A stretch of DNA of 28,709 nt. It comes from JBGOUJ01 sp041477005. GTDB lineage: Bacteria; Acidobacteriota; Terriglobia; Bryobacterales; JACQDG01. Shown here piece by piece: positions 1-9,165 of the stretch (positions are counted from its first letter, which is position 1; each line of letters starts with the position of its first letter). Where the stretch lies: assembly GCA_041477005.1 (NCBI GenBank), contig JBGOUJ010000022.1, positions 1 through 28,709 on the forward strand. Reading direction: 5' to 3'. A program made the translations under genes and the position numbers. The notes below the pieces were generated by a model. That model did no database searches. It was not told the DNA's origin and saw only the letters and a program-made list of their open reading frames with translations.

Positions 1-2528
1 AGAACCTGTTCTTCAATCCCAACACGCCGGCCGGGTCGGGCATACCGCAACGGATCGACAACCAGTTTGGCGGCACCTTCGGCGGACCCATCAAAAAGGA
101 CAAGCTGTTCTTCTTCATGTCGTGGGAGGGGACGACCACGGCCGAGCGCGGCAATGGCTTGCTGAGCGTTCCGACCGCCCAGGTCCGGGCCGGCGACTTC
201 AACGGCTTAACCACGGTCTACGACCCTTCGACCGGCAATCCCGACGGCACCGGCCGTACGGCTTTCCCGAACAACCTCGTTCCGCAGAGCCGCTGGAACT
301 CGTCGGCGACCACCCTGCAGAACCTGATCCCGCTGCCCAACACCGGCGCCGGCCAGCTCACTAACTACTTCGCGTCGGTGCCTTACTACTTCAAGCGGAA
401 CCTGGTGGACGGCAAGTTGAACTGGACGCCGAACAACAAGATCAGCGTCTTCGGCAAGTACAGTGTCATGCTCGCTCCGGTGAGTGCGTCGGCTCCTCTC
501 GGCCAAGCGCTTGGCGCCTATCCGGGCGGCGCGGCCGGCGACGCCGGCATCGGCACCGGGCACAACCATACCGACGTGTTCGGCGGCGGCATCAGCTATG
601 TGATCACTCCGACGCTCCTGTTCGACGCCAATTTTGGCGGTACGCGGATGCATCACGATACCCAAGGTCCGGATTTCGGGAAGAACATCGGCCTCGACGT
701 GCTGAAGATTCCCGGCACCAACGGCTCCGACCCCCGGCAGAGCGGGTTCCCGATCTTCACTATCAGCGGCTACAGTTCCCTGGGCAACGTCAACAACTGG
801 AGCCCGGTGGAGCGGAATGACCGGGAGTACACCTACGCCGCCAACCTGAACTGGATCCGAGGCGCCCACAGCATTCGTTTCGGCCTCGACATCATCAAGC
901 ACGAGATGAACCACTGGCAGCCGGAGCTGGGCAGCTATAGCCCGCGGGGCGGCTTCAATTTCGTCAACGGCGTGACCGGGCTGAGCGGCGGCGCCGCGCC
1001 CAACAATTTCAACGCCTATGCGTCGTTCCTGCTCGGCTTGCCCGGGTCCTTCGGCAAGTCTTATCAGTTCTACGATCCCATGCAGACGCGCGAGTTGCAG
1101 CAGGGCTACTATATCCGCGACAACTGGCAGGTAACCCGCAAGCTGAGCCTCAACCTCGGTCTGCGCCTGGAGCACTTTCCGATCATGAACCGCGGCCAGT
1201 ACGGTATCGAGCGGTATGATCCGGACACCAATAAAGTGCTGATCGGCAGCCGCGGCAGCGTTCCGCGCAACGCCGGAACCGATGCGATCGCCGTCATGTT
1301 CGCGCCTCGCGTTGGCTTGGCCTATCGCGCTAACGAGAAGACGGTGTTCCGCGCCGGCTTCGGTATTACGAGGGATCCGTATCCGGTCAGCCGCCCCATC
1401 CGCAGCCCATACCCGGCGGTGATCTTGGCCGACTACCAACCGTTGAACTCGTTCGTCGCTGCCGGCTCGCTGGCTAACGGCATTCCAGCGTTTCAGTTCC
1501 CGGACCTTTCGACGGGCACCATCGACATCCCGAACAACGTCGCGACGAACACGCTGCAGCCCGGCACGTTCCGTCGGGGCTACATTGAGTCGTACAACTT
1601 GACGATCCAGCGCGACCTGGGCGCCGGGTTCGTGCTCCAGACCGGGTACGTCGGCACGCATTCGGTCCGCCAGGCCGTGACCTACTTCGAGCTCAACGCC
1701 GGCCTGGTTCCCGGTGCAGGCGCCGCGGGCCGTCCCCTGTTCGTGAAGTACGGCGTAAATACGAACCGGAGTATTTTCATTCCGATGGCGAACCAGCGCT
1801 ACGACGGATTCCAGAACAACATCACCCGCCGGTTCTCCCATGGTCTGTTCCTGACCTCGTCTTACACGTGGTCGAAGTCCATCGGCGTCAATGCCGGGGG
1901 TAACAGTGACAACGGTTTCCGCTTCTACGTCCCGAGCCAGTTCTCGAAGAACAAAGCAGTGGAGGACTTCGACCGGACGCATGCCTGGGTGACGGCGGCG
2001 AACTGGGAACTGCCGTTTGGCAGAGCCAAGAGGTTTGCCACGAGCGGTGTGGCGGCGGCTATCGCCGGGGGCTGGCAGTTGAATCCCAGTGTGGCGCTGT
2101 ACTCCGGGCGGCCATTCATCGTAGGCACGGATGGTTCCTCATTGAACGCGCCGCAGAACACGCAGGTGGCCGATCAGCTTCGGGCGGATGTTCCGAAGTA
2201 CGGCGGCGTGGGCCTGGGCAGCCCGTTCTACGATCCGACCGCCTTCACAACGGTTCGCGATGTCCGTTTCGGCAATATGGGCCTGAACGCGATCCGCGGC
2301 CCGAGGCTCTTCAACACGAACCTGGGAATCTCCCGGAAATTCCAGGTCAAAGAGGGCCTCGACGTCCAGTTCCGGGCCGAGGCGTTGAACTTAACCAATA
2401 CGCCCACGCTCAACCAGCCCAATGCCACGGCGTCTACGCCATCGAACTTCATGGCGATCACGAGCACCGTCACTACGGCGACGTCACCACAACGGACCCT
2501 CCGTTTTGGTCTCCGCCTCAGCTTCTGA
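1..2528 (+). CDS. Oar-like TonB-dependent receptor, 5' truncated by window edge
   Basis: The frame is open from base 3, so the N-terminal signal peptide, carboxypeptidase-regulatory domain and most of the plug lie outside the window. The first visible residues include NQFGGTFGGPIKKDKLFFF, the plug motif typical of the large Oar/CarboxypepD_reg-type TonB receptors abundant in Acidobacteriota. Most of the visible 840 or so residues are alternating short strands with aromatic belts, as in an outer-membrane beta barrel. The protein ends in RFGLRLSF, with a terminal Phe as in BAM-recognised barrels. The internal ATG at 117 is not the real start, because the conserved plug motif lies upstream of it. 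By family it sits in the outer membrane and takes up or binds an unknown substrate, possibly oligosaccharide or peptide. The substrate cannot be deduced here. No partner gene follows closely. Confidence 0.9.
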   Translation, partial: NLFFNPNTPAGSGIPQRIDNQFGGTFGGPIKKDKLFFFMSWEGTTTAERGNGLLSVPTAQVRAGDFNGLTTVYDPSTGNPDGTGRTAFPNNLVPQSRWNSSATTLQNLIPLPNTGAGQLTNYFASVPYYFKRNLVDGKLNWTPNNKISVFGKYSVMLAPVSASAPLGQALGAYPGGAAGDAGIGTGHNHTDVFGGGISYVITPTLLFDANFGGTRMHHDTQGPDFGKNIGLDVLKIPGTNGSDPRQSGFPIFTISGYSSLGNVNNWSPVERNDREYTYAANLNWIRGAHSIRFGLDIIKHEMNHWQPELGSYSPRGGFNFVNGVTGLSGGAAPNNFNAYASFLLGLPGSFGKSYQFYDPMQTRELQQGYYIRDNWQVTRKLSLNLGLRLEHFPIMNRGQYGIERYDPDTNKVLIGSRGSVPRNAGTDAIAVMFAPRVGLAYRANEKTVFRAGFGITRDPYPVSRPIRSPYPAVILADYQPLNSFVAAGSLANGIPAFQFPDLSTGTIDIPNNVATNTLQPGTFRRGYIESYNLTIQRDLGAGFVLQTGYVGTHSVRQAVTYFELNAGLVPGAGAAGRPLFVKYGVNTNRSIFIPMANQRYDGFQNNITRRFSHGLFLTSSYTWSKSIGVNAGGNSDNGFRFYVPSQFSKNKAVEDFDRTHAWVTAANWELPFGRAKRFATSGVAAAIAGGWQLNPSVALYSGRPFIVGTDGSSLNAPQNTQVADQLRADVPKYGGVGLGSPFYDPTAFTTVRDVRFGNMGLNAIRGPRLFNTNLGISRKFQVKEGLDVQFRAEALNLTNTPTLNQPNATASTPSNFMAITSTVTTATSPQRTLRFGLRLSF

Positions 2529-2539
2529 CCATCGACTGC

Positions 2540-2616
2540 GTCCGGCGGCTTGGGGTGCTTGTCATCCCAAGCCCGCTGACGCATCCTTCCCTCAGGACCC
2601 TGTAAAGCCGCCGGAC
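2540..2616 (+). terminator. Nested inverted repeats after the receptor gene
   Basis: Twelve bases after the receptor stop are two overlapping, mutually exclusive hairpins. An 8-bp perfect stem GGCTTGGG/CCCAAGCC (2547-2554 with 2566-2573) has an 11-nt loop. A 12-bp perfect long-range stem GTCCGGCGGCTT/AAGCCGCCGGAC pairs 2540-2551 with 2605-2616. There is no T-run, so a classical intrinsic terminator is not proven. The rest of 2529-2748 shows no convincing gene. Confidence 0.4.
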
Positions 2617-2748
2617 GGCCCTGCCTGTTAGTGCGATGAATCTCCCGAATCGGTTACACTGAATGGAATAGAGGGAAATTGGCGTCGCGCAGCATCAGGC
2701 GGCTGATTCCGGCGCCCGAAAATGGATCGATTACAGAGCGGCTGACCG

Positions 2749-3990
2749 ATGCTGCCGCCCGGGGGAATACCATTGCGTCCGAGATCCTGCATGTTGGCCG
2801 GCTTGCCGGTGATGGCCATCGCGTTGCTGCTCGCCGGCTGCAGCCCGCCGAAGACCCAATCCGCCGGGACGATGCCCCCGGTGCCGGTCAGCGTCGCAGT
2901 TGCCACACAGGAGTCGATTCCTGTCGAGATCCGCGCCGTCGGCGCAGTCGAGCCTTCGGCCACGGTGCAAGTAAGATCGCAGATCGCCGGCGAGTTGCAG
3001 ACCGTGCGCTTCGTGGAGGGCAGCGACATCAAGAAAGGCGACCTGCTGTTTGAAATCGATCCGCGTCCTTACCAGGAGGCGCTGCGCCAAGCCGAAGCCG
3101 CGCTGGCGAAGGATCGCGCCCAATTGCGGCAAGCGGAAGCCAATCTTGCCCGCGACGTTGCACAATCGAAATACGCGGATGCGGATGCGGCGCGGTACGC
3201 GGCGCTGGTGAAAGAAGGCGTGGTCTCGCGCACGCAATATGACCAGTCGCGAACCAACGCCGACGCCCTCCGGGAATCCTTGCGCGCCGACGAGGCGGCC
3301 ATCGAGACCTCTCGCGCCACGATCGAGAGCGACCGGGCGGCCGTCGACCGCGCCAAGCTCGACCTCAACTACTGCGAAATCCGTTCGCCCTTTTCCGGCC
3401 GGGCCGGCAACCTGCTGGTGCATGCCGGCAACCTGGTGAAAGCCGCGGACATTCCGTTGGTGGTGATCAACCAGGTCACCCCCATTTTTGTGTCCTTTGG
3501 CGTTCCGGAGCAGCACCTCGACCCCATCCGGAAGCGCAGCAGCGCTCGAAAGCTTGCGGTCCAGGTCTCGCCTCAGAACGACCCGGGCAAGGTCAGCCGC
3601 GGCGTCCTGAGCGTGATCGACAACGCCGTTGATACCACCACCGGGACGATTCGCCTCAAGGCGACCTTCGACAACGAACAGCGCTTCCTCTGGCCCGGGC
3701 AGTTTGTCAACGTAGTGCTGACGCTCGACACGCTGAACAACGCGACGCTGGTGCCGTCCGAGGCGGTTCAGGCCGGCCAGCGAGGGCAGTTCGTCTACAT
3801 CGTGAAAGCCGATCAGACGGTCGAGTCCAGAGATGTTACGGTCGGGCCCACCGTCGGCGGCAAAGTCAAGATCGAGAAAGGCGTCGCCCCGGGTGAGACG
3901 GTGGTCACGGACGGCCAACTGCGCCTGTTTCCCGGCGCGCGAATTCAGGCGGTCCAGGAAAAAAATGAAACCACAGATGAACACAGATGA
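2749..3990 (+). CDS. RND efflux periplasmic adaptor (HlyD/MdtA-like lipoprotein)
   Basis: Membrane-fusion protein of 413 residues that would link an inner-membrane RND pump to an outer-membrane channel. The N-terminus has two Arg residues, a hydrophobic stretch and the lipobox LLAGC with Cys31, so it is probably a lipoprotein. Then come the first half-lipoyl domain (around RSQIAGELQTV), a long Ala/Arg/Glu-rich helical hairpin (about 110-210), the second half-lipoyl segment (IRSPFSGRAGNL), and the beta-barrel and membrane-proximal domains (SEAVQAGQRGQFVY). ATG 2749 is the first possible start, since an in-frame TGA stands two codons before it. The alternative ATG 2791 would remove the basic n-region. 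The last residues (ETTDEHR) and the stop are encoded inside a hairpin repeat, so the tail is probably acquired. The pump gene follows 69 bp downstream. Confidence 0.93.
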   Translation: MLPPGGIPLRPRSCMLAGLPVMAIALLLAGCSPPKTQSAGTMPPVPVSVAVATQESIPVEIRAVGAVEPSATVQVRSQIAGELQTVRFVEGSDIKKGDLLFEIDPRPYQEALRQAEAALAKDRAQLRQAEANLARDVAQSKYADADAARYAALVKEGVVSRTQYDQSRTNADALRESLRADEAAIETSRATIESDRAAVDRAKLDLNYCEIRSPFSGRAGNLLVHAGNLVKAADIPLVVINQVTPIFVSFGVPEQHLDPIRKRSSARKLAVQVSPQNDPGKVSRGVLSVIDNAVDTTTGTIRLKATFDNEQRFLWPGQFVNVVLTLDTLNNATLVPSEAVQAGQRGQFVYIVKADQTVESRDVTVGPTVGGKVKIEKGVAPGETVVTDGQLRLFPGARIQAVQEKNETTDEHR

Positions 3991-4044
3991 ACACAGATTC
4001 GGATTCGGGTTTATCCGTGTTCATCTGTGTTCATCTGTGGTTCC
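3967..4044. repeat. ACACAGATGA palindromic repeat, copy 1
   Basis: Two 32-nt arms (3967-3998 and 4013-4044) are inverted copies with two mismatches, around a 14-nt loop. Each arm holds two tandem ACACAGATGA-type units, and transcribed it would form a long hairpin. It begins inside the last codons of the adaptor gene and ends 15 bp before the pump start. A second copy of the same family is at 13747-13825. Short frames within it (MNTDEHR-type peptides) are not genes. Confidence 0.9.
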
Positions 4045-4059
4045 ATCCCGGTTTAGGTT

Positions 4060-7000
4060 ATGAACGTTTCGCGCATCTTTATCGAGCGGCCGATCATGAC
4101 CGCGCTGGTTACGTTCGCGGTTCTGCTGTTTGGAACCGTGGGGTACCGGGCGCTGCCCGTGGCCGCGTTGCCGAGCGTGGACTACCCCACCATCCAGGTG
4201 ACGGCGGTCCTTCCGGGCGCGAATCCGGAAACCATGGCATCGTCGGTGGCGACGCCGCTGGAGCGCGAATTTTCCACCATCGCCGGCGTGCAGACGATGA
4301 ACTCAACCAATACCCAGGGGATCAGCCAGATCACGGTTCAGTTCACGCTCGAGCGCAACATTGACGCCGCGGCACAAGACATTCAAGCGGCCATCTCCAA
4401 AGCCGGCGCGCAGCTCCCGGCCAATATGCCCCGGCCGCCCTCGTATCAAAAGACGAACCCGGCCGAGCAGCCGGTGCTTTACCTCTCGCTCACTTCCTCC
4501 ACGCTGCCGCTCTATACGGTGGATGAATACGCCGAGACGCTGCTCGCGCAGCGCATTTCGATGGCCAGCGGTGTTTCGCGCGTGCTGGTATACGGCGCTC
4601 AGAAATATGCCGTGCGGGTGCAGTTGAATCCCGACACGCTGGTGGCGCGCAACATCGGCGTGGATGAAGTACAGCGCGCGGTCCAGTCGAGCAATGTGAA
4701 CCTGCCGACCGGCAAGCTCTACGGCGCCAAGCAGGCCTTCACGGTTCAATCGAGCGGCCAGTTGATGAACGCCGCGGCCTACCGGCCGCTCATCGTGGCC
4801 TGGCGGAATGGCATGCCGGTGCGGCTGGAGCAACTGGGCAACGTCATCGACGGCGTCGAAAACGATAAGATCATCGCCTGGTTCAACGGCGTGCGAGGCG
4901 TGATCCTCGCCATCCAGCGGCAGCCCGGAACCAACACCGTGGAAGTGGTGGACAACATCAAGCAGCTTCTGCCGATTTTCCGGAGCGAGATCCCTCCCGC
5001 GGTGAAGCTTTCGGTGGCGTTCGATGCCTCGGAGTCGATTCGCGGCTCCATCGACGACGTCAAGTCCACGCTGGTGCTCACCATCTGCCTGGTGGTGATG
5101 GTGATCTTCCTGTTTCTTAGAAATCTTTCCGCCACGCTGATTCCGGGCGTAGCGGTTCCACTCTCCATCATCGGGACGTTCGCGGTCATGTACCTGCTCG
5201 GCTACAGCCTGAACAATCTCTCGCTGATGGCGCTGACGCTGTCGGTCGGCTTCGTGGTGGATGACGCCATCGTCATGCTCGAGAACATCGTCCGCCACAT
5301 GGAGATGGGCAAGCCCCCGATGGAAGCGGCGGTGGCCGGGGCCCGGGAGATCGGCTTCACCATCGTCTCGATGACCCTGTCCCTGGTGGCCGTCTTCATT
5401 CCGGTCCTGTTCATGGGCGGCATCGTGGGCCGGCTGCTGCACGAGTTCTCGGTGACCATCGCCCTGGCGATCCTGATCTCCGGTTTTGTTTCGTTGAGCT
5501 TCACCCCCATGCTCGGCAGCCGCTTCTTGCGATACGACCACAACGCGCGACACGGCCGGACGTACCGCAGCCTGGAGGCGGGTTTCGATCTGCTGGCCCG
5601 GTCGTATGACTACACCCTCCGGAAGGTCCTGCGACACCAGTTTGCCACGATGCTTTTTGCCATCGGGCTGCTCGCTGGAACGGTGTACCTGTTCTTTACC
5701 ATGCCCACCGGCTTCATTCCGAGCCAGGATAGCGGTTTCATTTTCGGGGTCACGATGGCCGGCCAGGACATTTCGTTTGAGTCGATGGCGAAACACCATC
5801 GCGCCATAGCCGACATCCTGCAACAGGACCCAAACGTCCGGGAGACGGGCGCCTTCCTGCCCGAGGGCAACCAGGGTTTTGTGTTCGTGACCCTGAAGCG
5901 GCGCGCGGAGCGGGAGCTTTCCGTCGACCAGATTATGGAGAAACTGCGACCTCAACTGGCGTCGGTTCCCGGCATCCTGACGTTCCTCCAGAATCCGCCG
6001 CCGATCACCATCAGCGGCCAGTTTACGACCAGCGTCTACCAGATGACGCTGCAGAGCGCCAATCTGAAAGAGATCTATACCTGGGTGCCACCGCTGATGG
6101 AGAAAATGAGGGCGCTGCCCGGATTTCTTGACGTAAATACCGACTTGCAGGTCAGCAGCCCGCAGGTGATGGTCGATATTGACCGGGACCGCGCCCTGGC
6201 GCTGGGGGTGACGCCCGAGCAGATCCAAAATGCCCTTTACACGGCATATGGCACCCGCCAGATCTCCACCATCTACACTCCGGCAAACGAATATCCGGTC
6301 ATTACCGAGGTCGAGCCGCAGTATCAGCGCAGCCCGGATGCCCTCTCGAAGCTCTATGTGCGGTCTTCGCCGGGGCCTTTGATTCCGCTCGATTCGGTTG
6401 TAAAGGTCTCGCGTAGCGTAGGCCCGCTCAGCGTGAACCATTTCGGCCAGCTTCCGGCCGTGACGGTCTCCTTCAACCTCAAGCCTGGTTTTTCGCTTGG
6501 CGAGGCGGCGGAGCGGGTGAACGTGGCGGTGCGGGAATTGCGCATGCCCGCCACCATCGGCGTCAACTTCCAGGGCACGGTCAAGGAGTTCCAGAAATCC
6601 TTCCAGGGCATGTCGATCCTGCTGATCGTGGCGATCCTGGTGATCTACATTGTGCTCGGCATTCTGTATGAGAGCTTCATTCATCCCGTCACGATTCTCT
6701 CCGGGCTGCCGTCGGCGGTCTTCGGCGCGTTGCTCACGCTCAAGCTGTTCCACAAGGAGCTGGATCTCTACGCGTTCGTCGGCCTGATCATGCTCTTCGG
6801 TGTGGTGAAGAAGAACGCCATCATGATGATCGACTTCGCGCTGGACGCGCAGAGGATCGAGGGCCTGCCCGCCAGCAAGGCGATTTACCAGGGCTGCATC
6901 CTGCGATTCCGTCCGATCATGATGACCACGGTAGCGGCGCTGTGTGGGACCCTGCCGATCGCCCTGGCCTACGGCGAGGGCGCCGACGCGCGGCAGCCCC

Positions 7001-7158
7001 TGGGCCTGGCCGTCGTCGGCGGACTGGTCGTCTCGCAACTGCTGACTCTGTACATAACACCCGTGATCTATCTCTACTTGGAAAGGTTTCAAGTCTGGCT
7101 GCGTGGTCGCCCCAAGGCGCTCGAGCCGGAGCGCCGGGAAGCGATCGCCAATATTTGA
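4060..7158 (+). CDS. RND multidrug efflux pump, inner-membrane subunit (AcrB/MdtB family)
   Basis: Proton-driven RND pump of 1032 residues, the usual family length. It starts with the typical MNVSRIFIERPIMTALV and has two repeats, each with one TM helix, a large periplasmic loop and further TM helices. The TM4 motif VGFVVDDAIVMLENIV carries the paired acidic proton-relay residues Asp401/Asp402. The second half has GVVKKNAIMMIDFA with Lys918 at the position of the AcrB TM10 lysine. The porter-domain sequence resembles MdtB/MdtC more than AcrB in my reading. It is co-directional with the adaptor, separated by a repeat-derived hairpin that could alter the ratio of the two products. No TolC-type gene is in the window, so the outer-membrane channel must come from elsewhere. 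Substrates cannot be inferred. Confidence 0.95.
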   Translation: MNVSRIFIERPIMTALVTFAVLLFGTVGYRALPVAALPSVDYPTIQVTAVLPGANPETMASSVATPLEREFSTIAGVQTMNSTNTQGISQITVQFTLERNIDAAAQDIQAAISKAGAQLPANMPRPPSYQKTNPAEQPVLYLSLTSSTLPLYTVDEYAETLLAQRISMASGVSRVLVYGAQKYAVRVQLNPDTLVARNIGVDEVQRAVQSSNVNLPTGKLYGAKQAFTVQSSGQLMNAAAYRPLIVAWRNGMPVRLEQLGNVIDGVENDKIIAWFNGVRGVILAIQRQPGTNTVEVVDNIKQLLPIFRSEIPPAVKLSVAFDASESIRGSIDDVKSTLVLTICLVVMVIFLFLRNLSATLIPGVAVPLSIIGTFAVMYLLGYSLNNLSLMALTLSVGFVVDDAIVMLENIVRHMEMGKPPMEAAVAGAREIGFTIVSMTLSLVAVFIPVLFMGGIVGRLLHEFSVTIALAILISGFVSLSFTPMLGSRFLRYDHNARHGRTYRSLEAGFDLLARSYDYTLRKVLRHQFATMLFAIGLLAGTVYLFFTMPTGFIPSQDSGFIFGVTMAGQDISFESMAKHHRAIADILQQDPNVRETGAFLPEGNQGFVFVTLKRRAERELSVDQIMEKLRPQLASVPGILTFLQNPPPITISGQFTTSVYQMTLQSANLKEIYTWVPPLMEKMRALPGFLDVNTDLQVSSPQVMVDIDRDRALALGVTPEQIQNALYTAYGTRQISTIYTPANEYPVITEVEPQYQRSPDALSKLYVRSSPGPLIPLDSVVKVSRSVGPLSVNHFGQLPAVTVSFNLKPGFSLGEAAERVNVAVRELRMPATIGVNFQGTVKEFQKSFQGMSILLIVAILVIYIVLGILYESFIHPVTILSGLPSAVFGALLTLKLFHKELDLYAFVGLIMLFGVVKKNAIMMIDFALDAQRIEGLPASKAIYQGCILRFRPIMMTTVAALCGTLPIALAYGEGADARQPLGLAVVGGLVVSQLLTLYITPVIYLYLERFQVWLRGRPKALEPERREAIANI

Positions 7159-7219
7159 GGCCCTGTCCTGATCGTCGGCCCCACAGTGGCCAGAACCGCC
7201 GGCTCCAATTCCTTTCGCC

Positions 7220-7235
7220 CGGTCCCGGTGGACCG
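7220..7235 (+). terminator. Hairpin after RND pump gene
   Basis: Perfect 6-bp stem CGGTCC-CGGT-GGACCG with a tetraloop, 61 bp after the pump stop and upstream of the next gene's promoter. It has no T-tract, so it is a candidate terminator or processing hairpin only. Confidence 0.3.
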
Positions 7236-7269
7236 CCATCAAGGGTTTACACTTCTTACCTCCTGTTCG

Positions 7270-7302
7270 TGTGATAATGCGTGCCGAAAGTAGCAAGGAG
7301 GT
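7270..7302 (+). promoter_or_regulatory. Extended -10 promoter and Shine-Dalgarno of the TIGR03118 gene
   Basis: TGTGATAAT (7270-7278) reads as an extended -10 hexamer (TGnGATAAT). A near-consensus AAGGAGGT (7295-7302) lies 5 nt before the ATG at 7308. Transcription would begin near 7285, downstream of the in-frame GTG at 7281, so ATG 7308 is favoured as the start. The TTTACA at 7246 is too far away for a normal -35. Confidence 0.5.
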
Positions 7303-7307
7303 CTCCA

Positions 7308-9104
7308 ATGTCTCGATCACATTCTCTCCGCATTTGTACGTTTCCGCTGGCTGCAGCTCTCTACTTTGCGCTCCTGCCGCAGGTGATGCTGCCGGCCAAT
7401 GTCTATATCCAGCACAATCTCGTGGCTGATACGGCGGGTGTGGCCGACAATACCGACCCGGGTATGGTGAATCCGTGGGGCCTCGCTACCTCCGCCACCA
7501 GTCCGTTTTGGGTCAGCGACCAACGCACCGGTCTTTCCACCATTTACAACAGCGCGGGCGTGCCGTCGGCGCTGAAGGTCGCCGTCCCGGCGGCTCCCGG
7601 CTCCAGCTCGACCGGCAGGCCGACCGGAATCGTTGCCAACTCCTCAGGTTTTGAGCTGGCGCCCGGAAGGGCGTCCAGCTTCATTTTCTCTACCGAGGAC
7701 GGCACGATCTCGGGCTGGAATTCCGCCGTGGATTCGACCCACGCCGTCATCAAGGTGGATAACTCGAGCTCGGGTGCGGTCTACAAGGGCCTCGCCATCG
7801 GCGCCCCCCCCTCCGGTCCCATGCTCTACGCAGCCAATTTCTACGCCGGAACCATCGATGTGTTCGACACTAACTTCAAGCCCGTGTCGCTGCCCGGCGC
7901 CTTCACCGACTCGCTGATACCCCAGGGCTTCGCGCCATTTAACATTCAGAACCTGGGGGGCAAACTCTACGTCACGTATGCGAAGCAGAACGCCGCCAAG
8001 CACGATGACGTGGCGGGGAAGGGCAACGGCTACGTCGACGTGTACGATTTAAGCGGCGCTATGCTCCAGCGCCTCATCGCCGCCGGCCCGCTGAACTCAC
8101 CCTGGGGCGTGGCGATCGCGTCGGCCAATTTTGGCGACTTCAGCAACGACTTTCTGGTCGGCAATTTTGGCGATGGGGTGATTAACGCCTTCAATCCTTC
8201 CACCGGCGCATTCGTGGCCGCCCTTCAGGATAAGTCGGGCAATCCGATTGTGAATTCCGGCCTCTGGGCTCTCAAGGTCGGCAATGGCGGCAACGGAGGC
8301 GACACCGACGCCCTCTATTTCGCCGCCGGCCCCGGCGGGCAAACGCACGGCCTGATCGGCAGCATTCAGGCCGCTCCATCGATCCCCGCAAACGCGGTGG
8401 GCAACGGCGCCAGTTTCCAGCCCGGCATTGCACAAAACACCTGGATGAGCATCGTCGGAGCCAACCTCGCGTCCACGAACCGCATCTGGAAGTCGAGCGA
8501 TTTCGTGGGCAACAAGCTTCCCACATCGCTCGACGGCGTCACGGTTACTGTGAACGGCAAGCCGGCTTACGTTTACTTCGTCAGTCCGAAACAACTGAAC
8601 GTGCTGGTCCCGCTCGACAACACCGTGGGGCCCGTGCAGGTGCAGACAGCCAACAACGGACTGACGAGCGGCACGGCTACGGTACAGATGCAGACGCTGT
8701 CGCCGGCATTCTTTGTCTTCAAGAACGATAAGTACGTCGCGGCCACTCATTCCGATAACAAGTCCATCGTCGGCCCCACGACTTTGTATGCGAACGTCAG
8801 CACGCCGGCCCAGCCGGGCGAACAGATCGTGATGTTCGGCACCGGATTCGGGCCGACCAATCCGGCGATTCCCGACGGGCAGCTCGTGACTGCGGCCGGC
8901 GTTCTCAGCCCTACGCCGACCATCACCTTCGGCGGAGTCGCGGCGCAGGTGGCGTTTGCCGGCCTGACCGGCGCGGGATTGTATCAGTTCAACGTGACGG
9001 TACCGGCTTCCACGCCGAACGGCGACACACCGGTGGTGGCGACAATCGGCGGTGCGAGCACGCCGGCCGGCACGTTTATCACCGTCCAGAAACCGGCGCA
9101 GTGA
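7308..9104 (+). CDS. Secreted TIGR03118-family protein with C-terminal TIGR03437 domain
   Basis: Exported protein of 598 residues. An N-terminal signal peptide (MSRSHSLRICTFPLAAALYF and onward) is followed by a beta-propeller-like region of the TIGR03118 family, recognised by VNPWGLATSATSPFWVSD, the GTISGWN block and the NSPWGVAIA block. From about residue 365 comes a TIGR03437 domain (AVGNGASFQPGIAQNTWMSI, YFVSPKQLNVLVP, VMFGTGFGPTNPA). In Solibacter-like genomes this domain is appended to many secreted proteins and carries an Ig-like fold. The function of both domains is unknown; cell-surface or extracellular location is inferred from the signal peptide. The strong Shine-Dalgarno AAGGAGGT sets the start. 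It stands alone, with a hairpin before it and another after it. Confidence 0.9.
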   Translation: MSRSHSLRICTFPLAAALYFALLPQVMLPANVYIQHNLVADTAGVADNTDPGMVNPWGLATSATSPFWVSDQRTGLSTIYNSAGVPSALKVAVPAAPGSSSTGRPTGIVANSSGFELAPGRASSFIFSTEDGTISGWNSAVDSTHAVIKVDNSSSGAVYKGLAIGAPPSGPMLYAANFYAGTIDVFDTNFKPVSLPGAFTDSLIPQGFAPFNIQNLGGKLYVTYAKQNAAKHDDVAGKGNGYVDVYDLSGAMLQRLIAAGPLNSPWGVAIASANFGDFSNDFLVGNFGDGVINAFNPSTGAFVAALQDKSGNPIVNSGLWALKVGNGGNGGDTDALYFAAGPGGQTHGLIGSIQAAPSIPANAVGNGASFQPGIAQNTWMSIVGANLASTNRIWKSSDFVGNKLPTSLDGVTVTVNGKPAYVYFVSPKQLNVLVPLDNTVGPVQVQTANNGLTSGTATVQMQTLSPAFFVFKNDKYVAATHSDNKSIVGPTTLYANVSTPAQPGEQIVMFGTGFGPTNPAIPDGQLVTAAGVLSPTPTITFGGVAAQVAFAGLTGAGLYQFNVTVPASTPNGDTPVVATIGGASTPAGTFITVQKPAQ

Positions 9105-9108
9105 ACAA

Positions 9109-9131
9109 CCGGGGCGGTGACGCCGCCCCGG
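9109..9131 (+). terminator. GC-rich stem-loop after TIGR03118 gene
   Basis: Perfect 9-bp inverted repeat CCGGGGCGG/CCGCCCCGG with a 5-nt loop, starting 4 bp after the stop codon. It lacks a T-run, so it may be a terminator of the L-shaped type or a 3'-end stabiliser. Confidence 0.45.
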
Positions 9132-9165
9132 CTCGATCGATCTCAGTCCATGTCATAATACTTCC

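Noticed and set aside
207..1982. 591-codon antisense frame over the first receptor
   Set aside because: No recognisable family, and the sense frame carries the conserved receptor motifs.
3987..4364. Small proteins beginning MNTD... in the palindromic repeats (also at 13767-13965)
   Set aside because: These frames are produced by the repeat arms themselves, recur wherever the repeat occurs, and overlap real genes or the hairpin.
4303..7320. 1005-codon open frame antisense to the RND pump
   Set aside because: It is a shadow frame typical of GC-rich coding DNA: composition is rich in Arg, His, Asp and Gly, no domain is recognisable, and the opposite strand encodes a complete RND pump.
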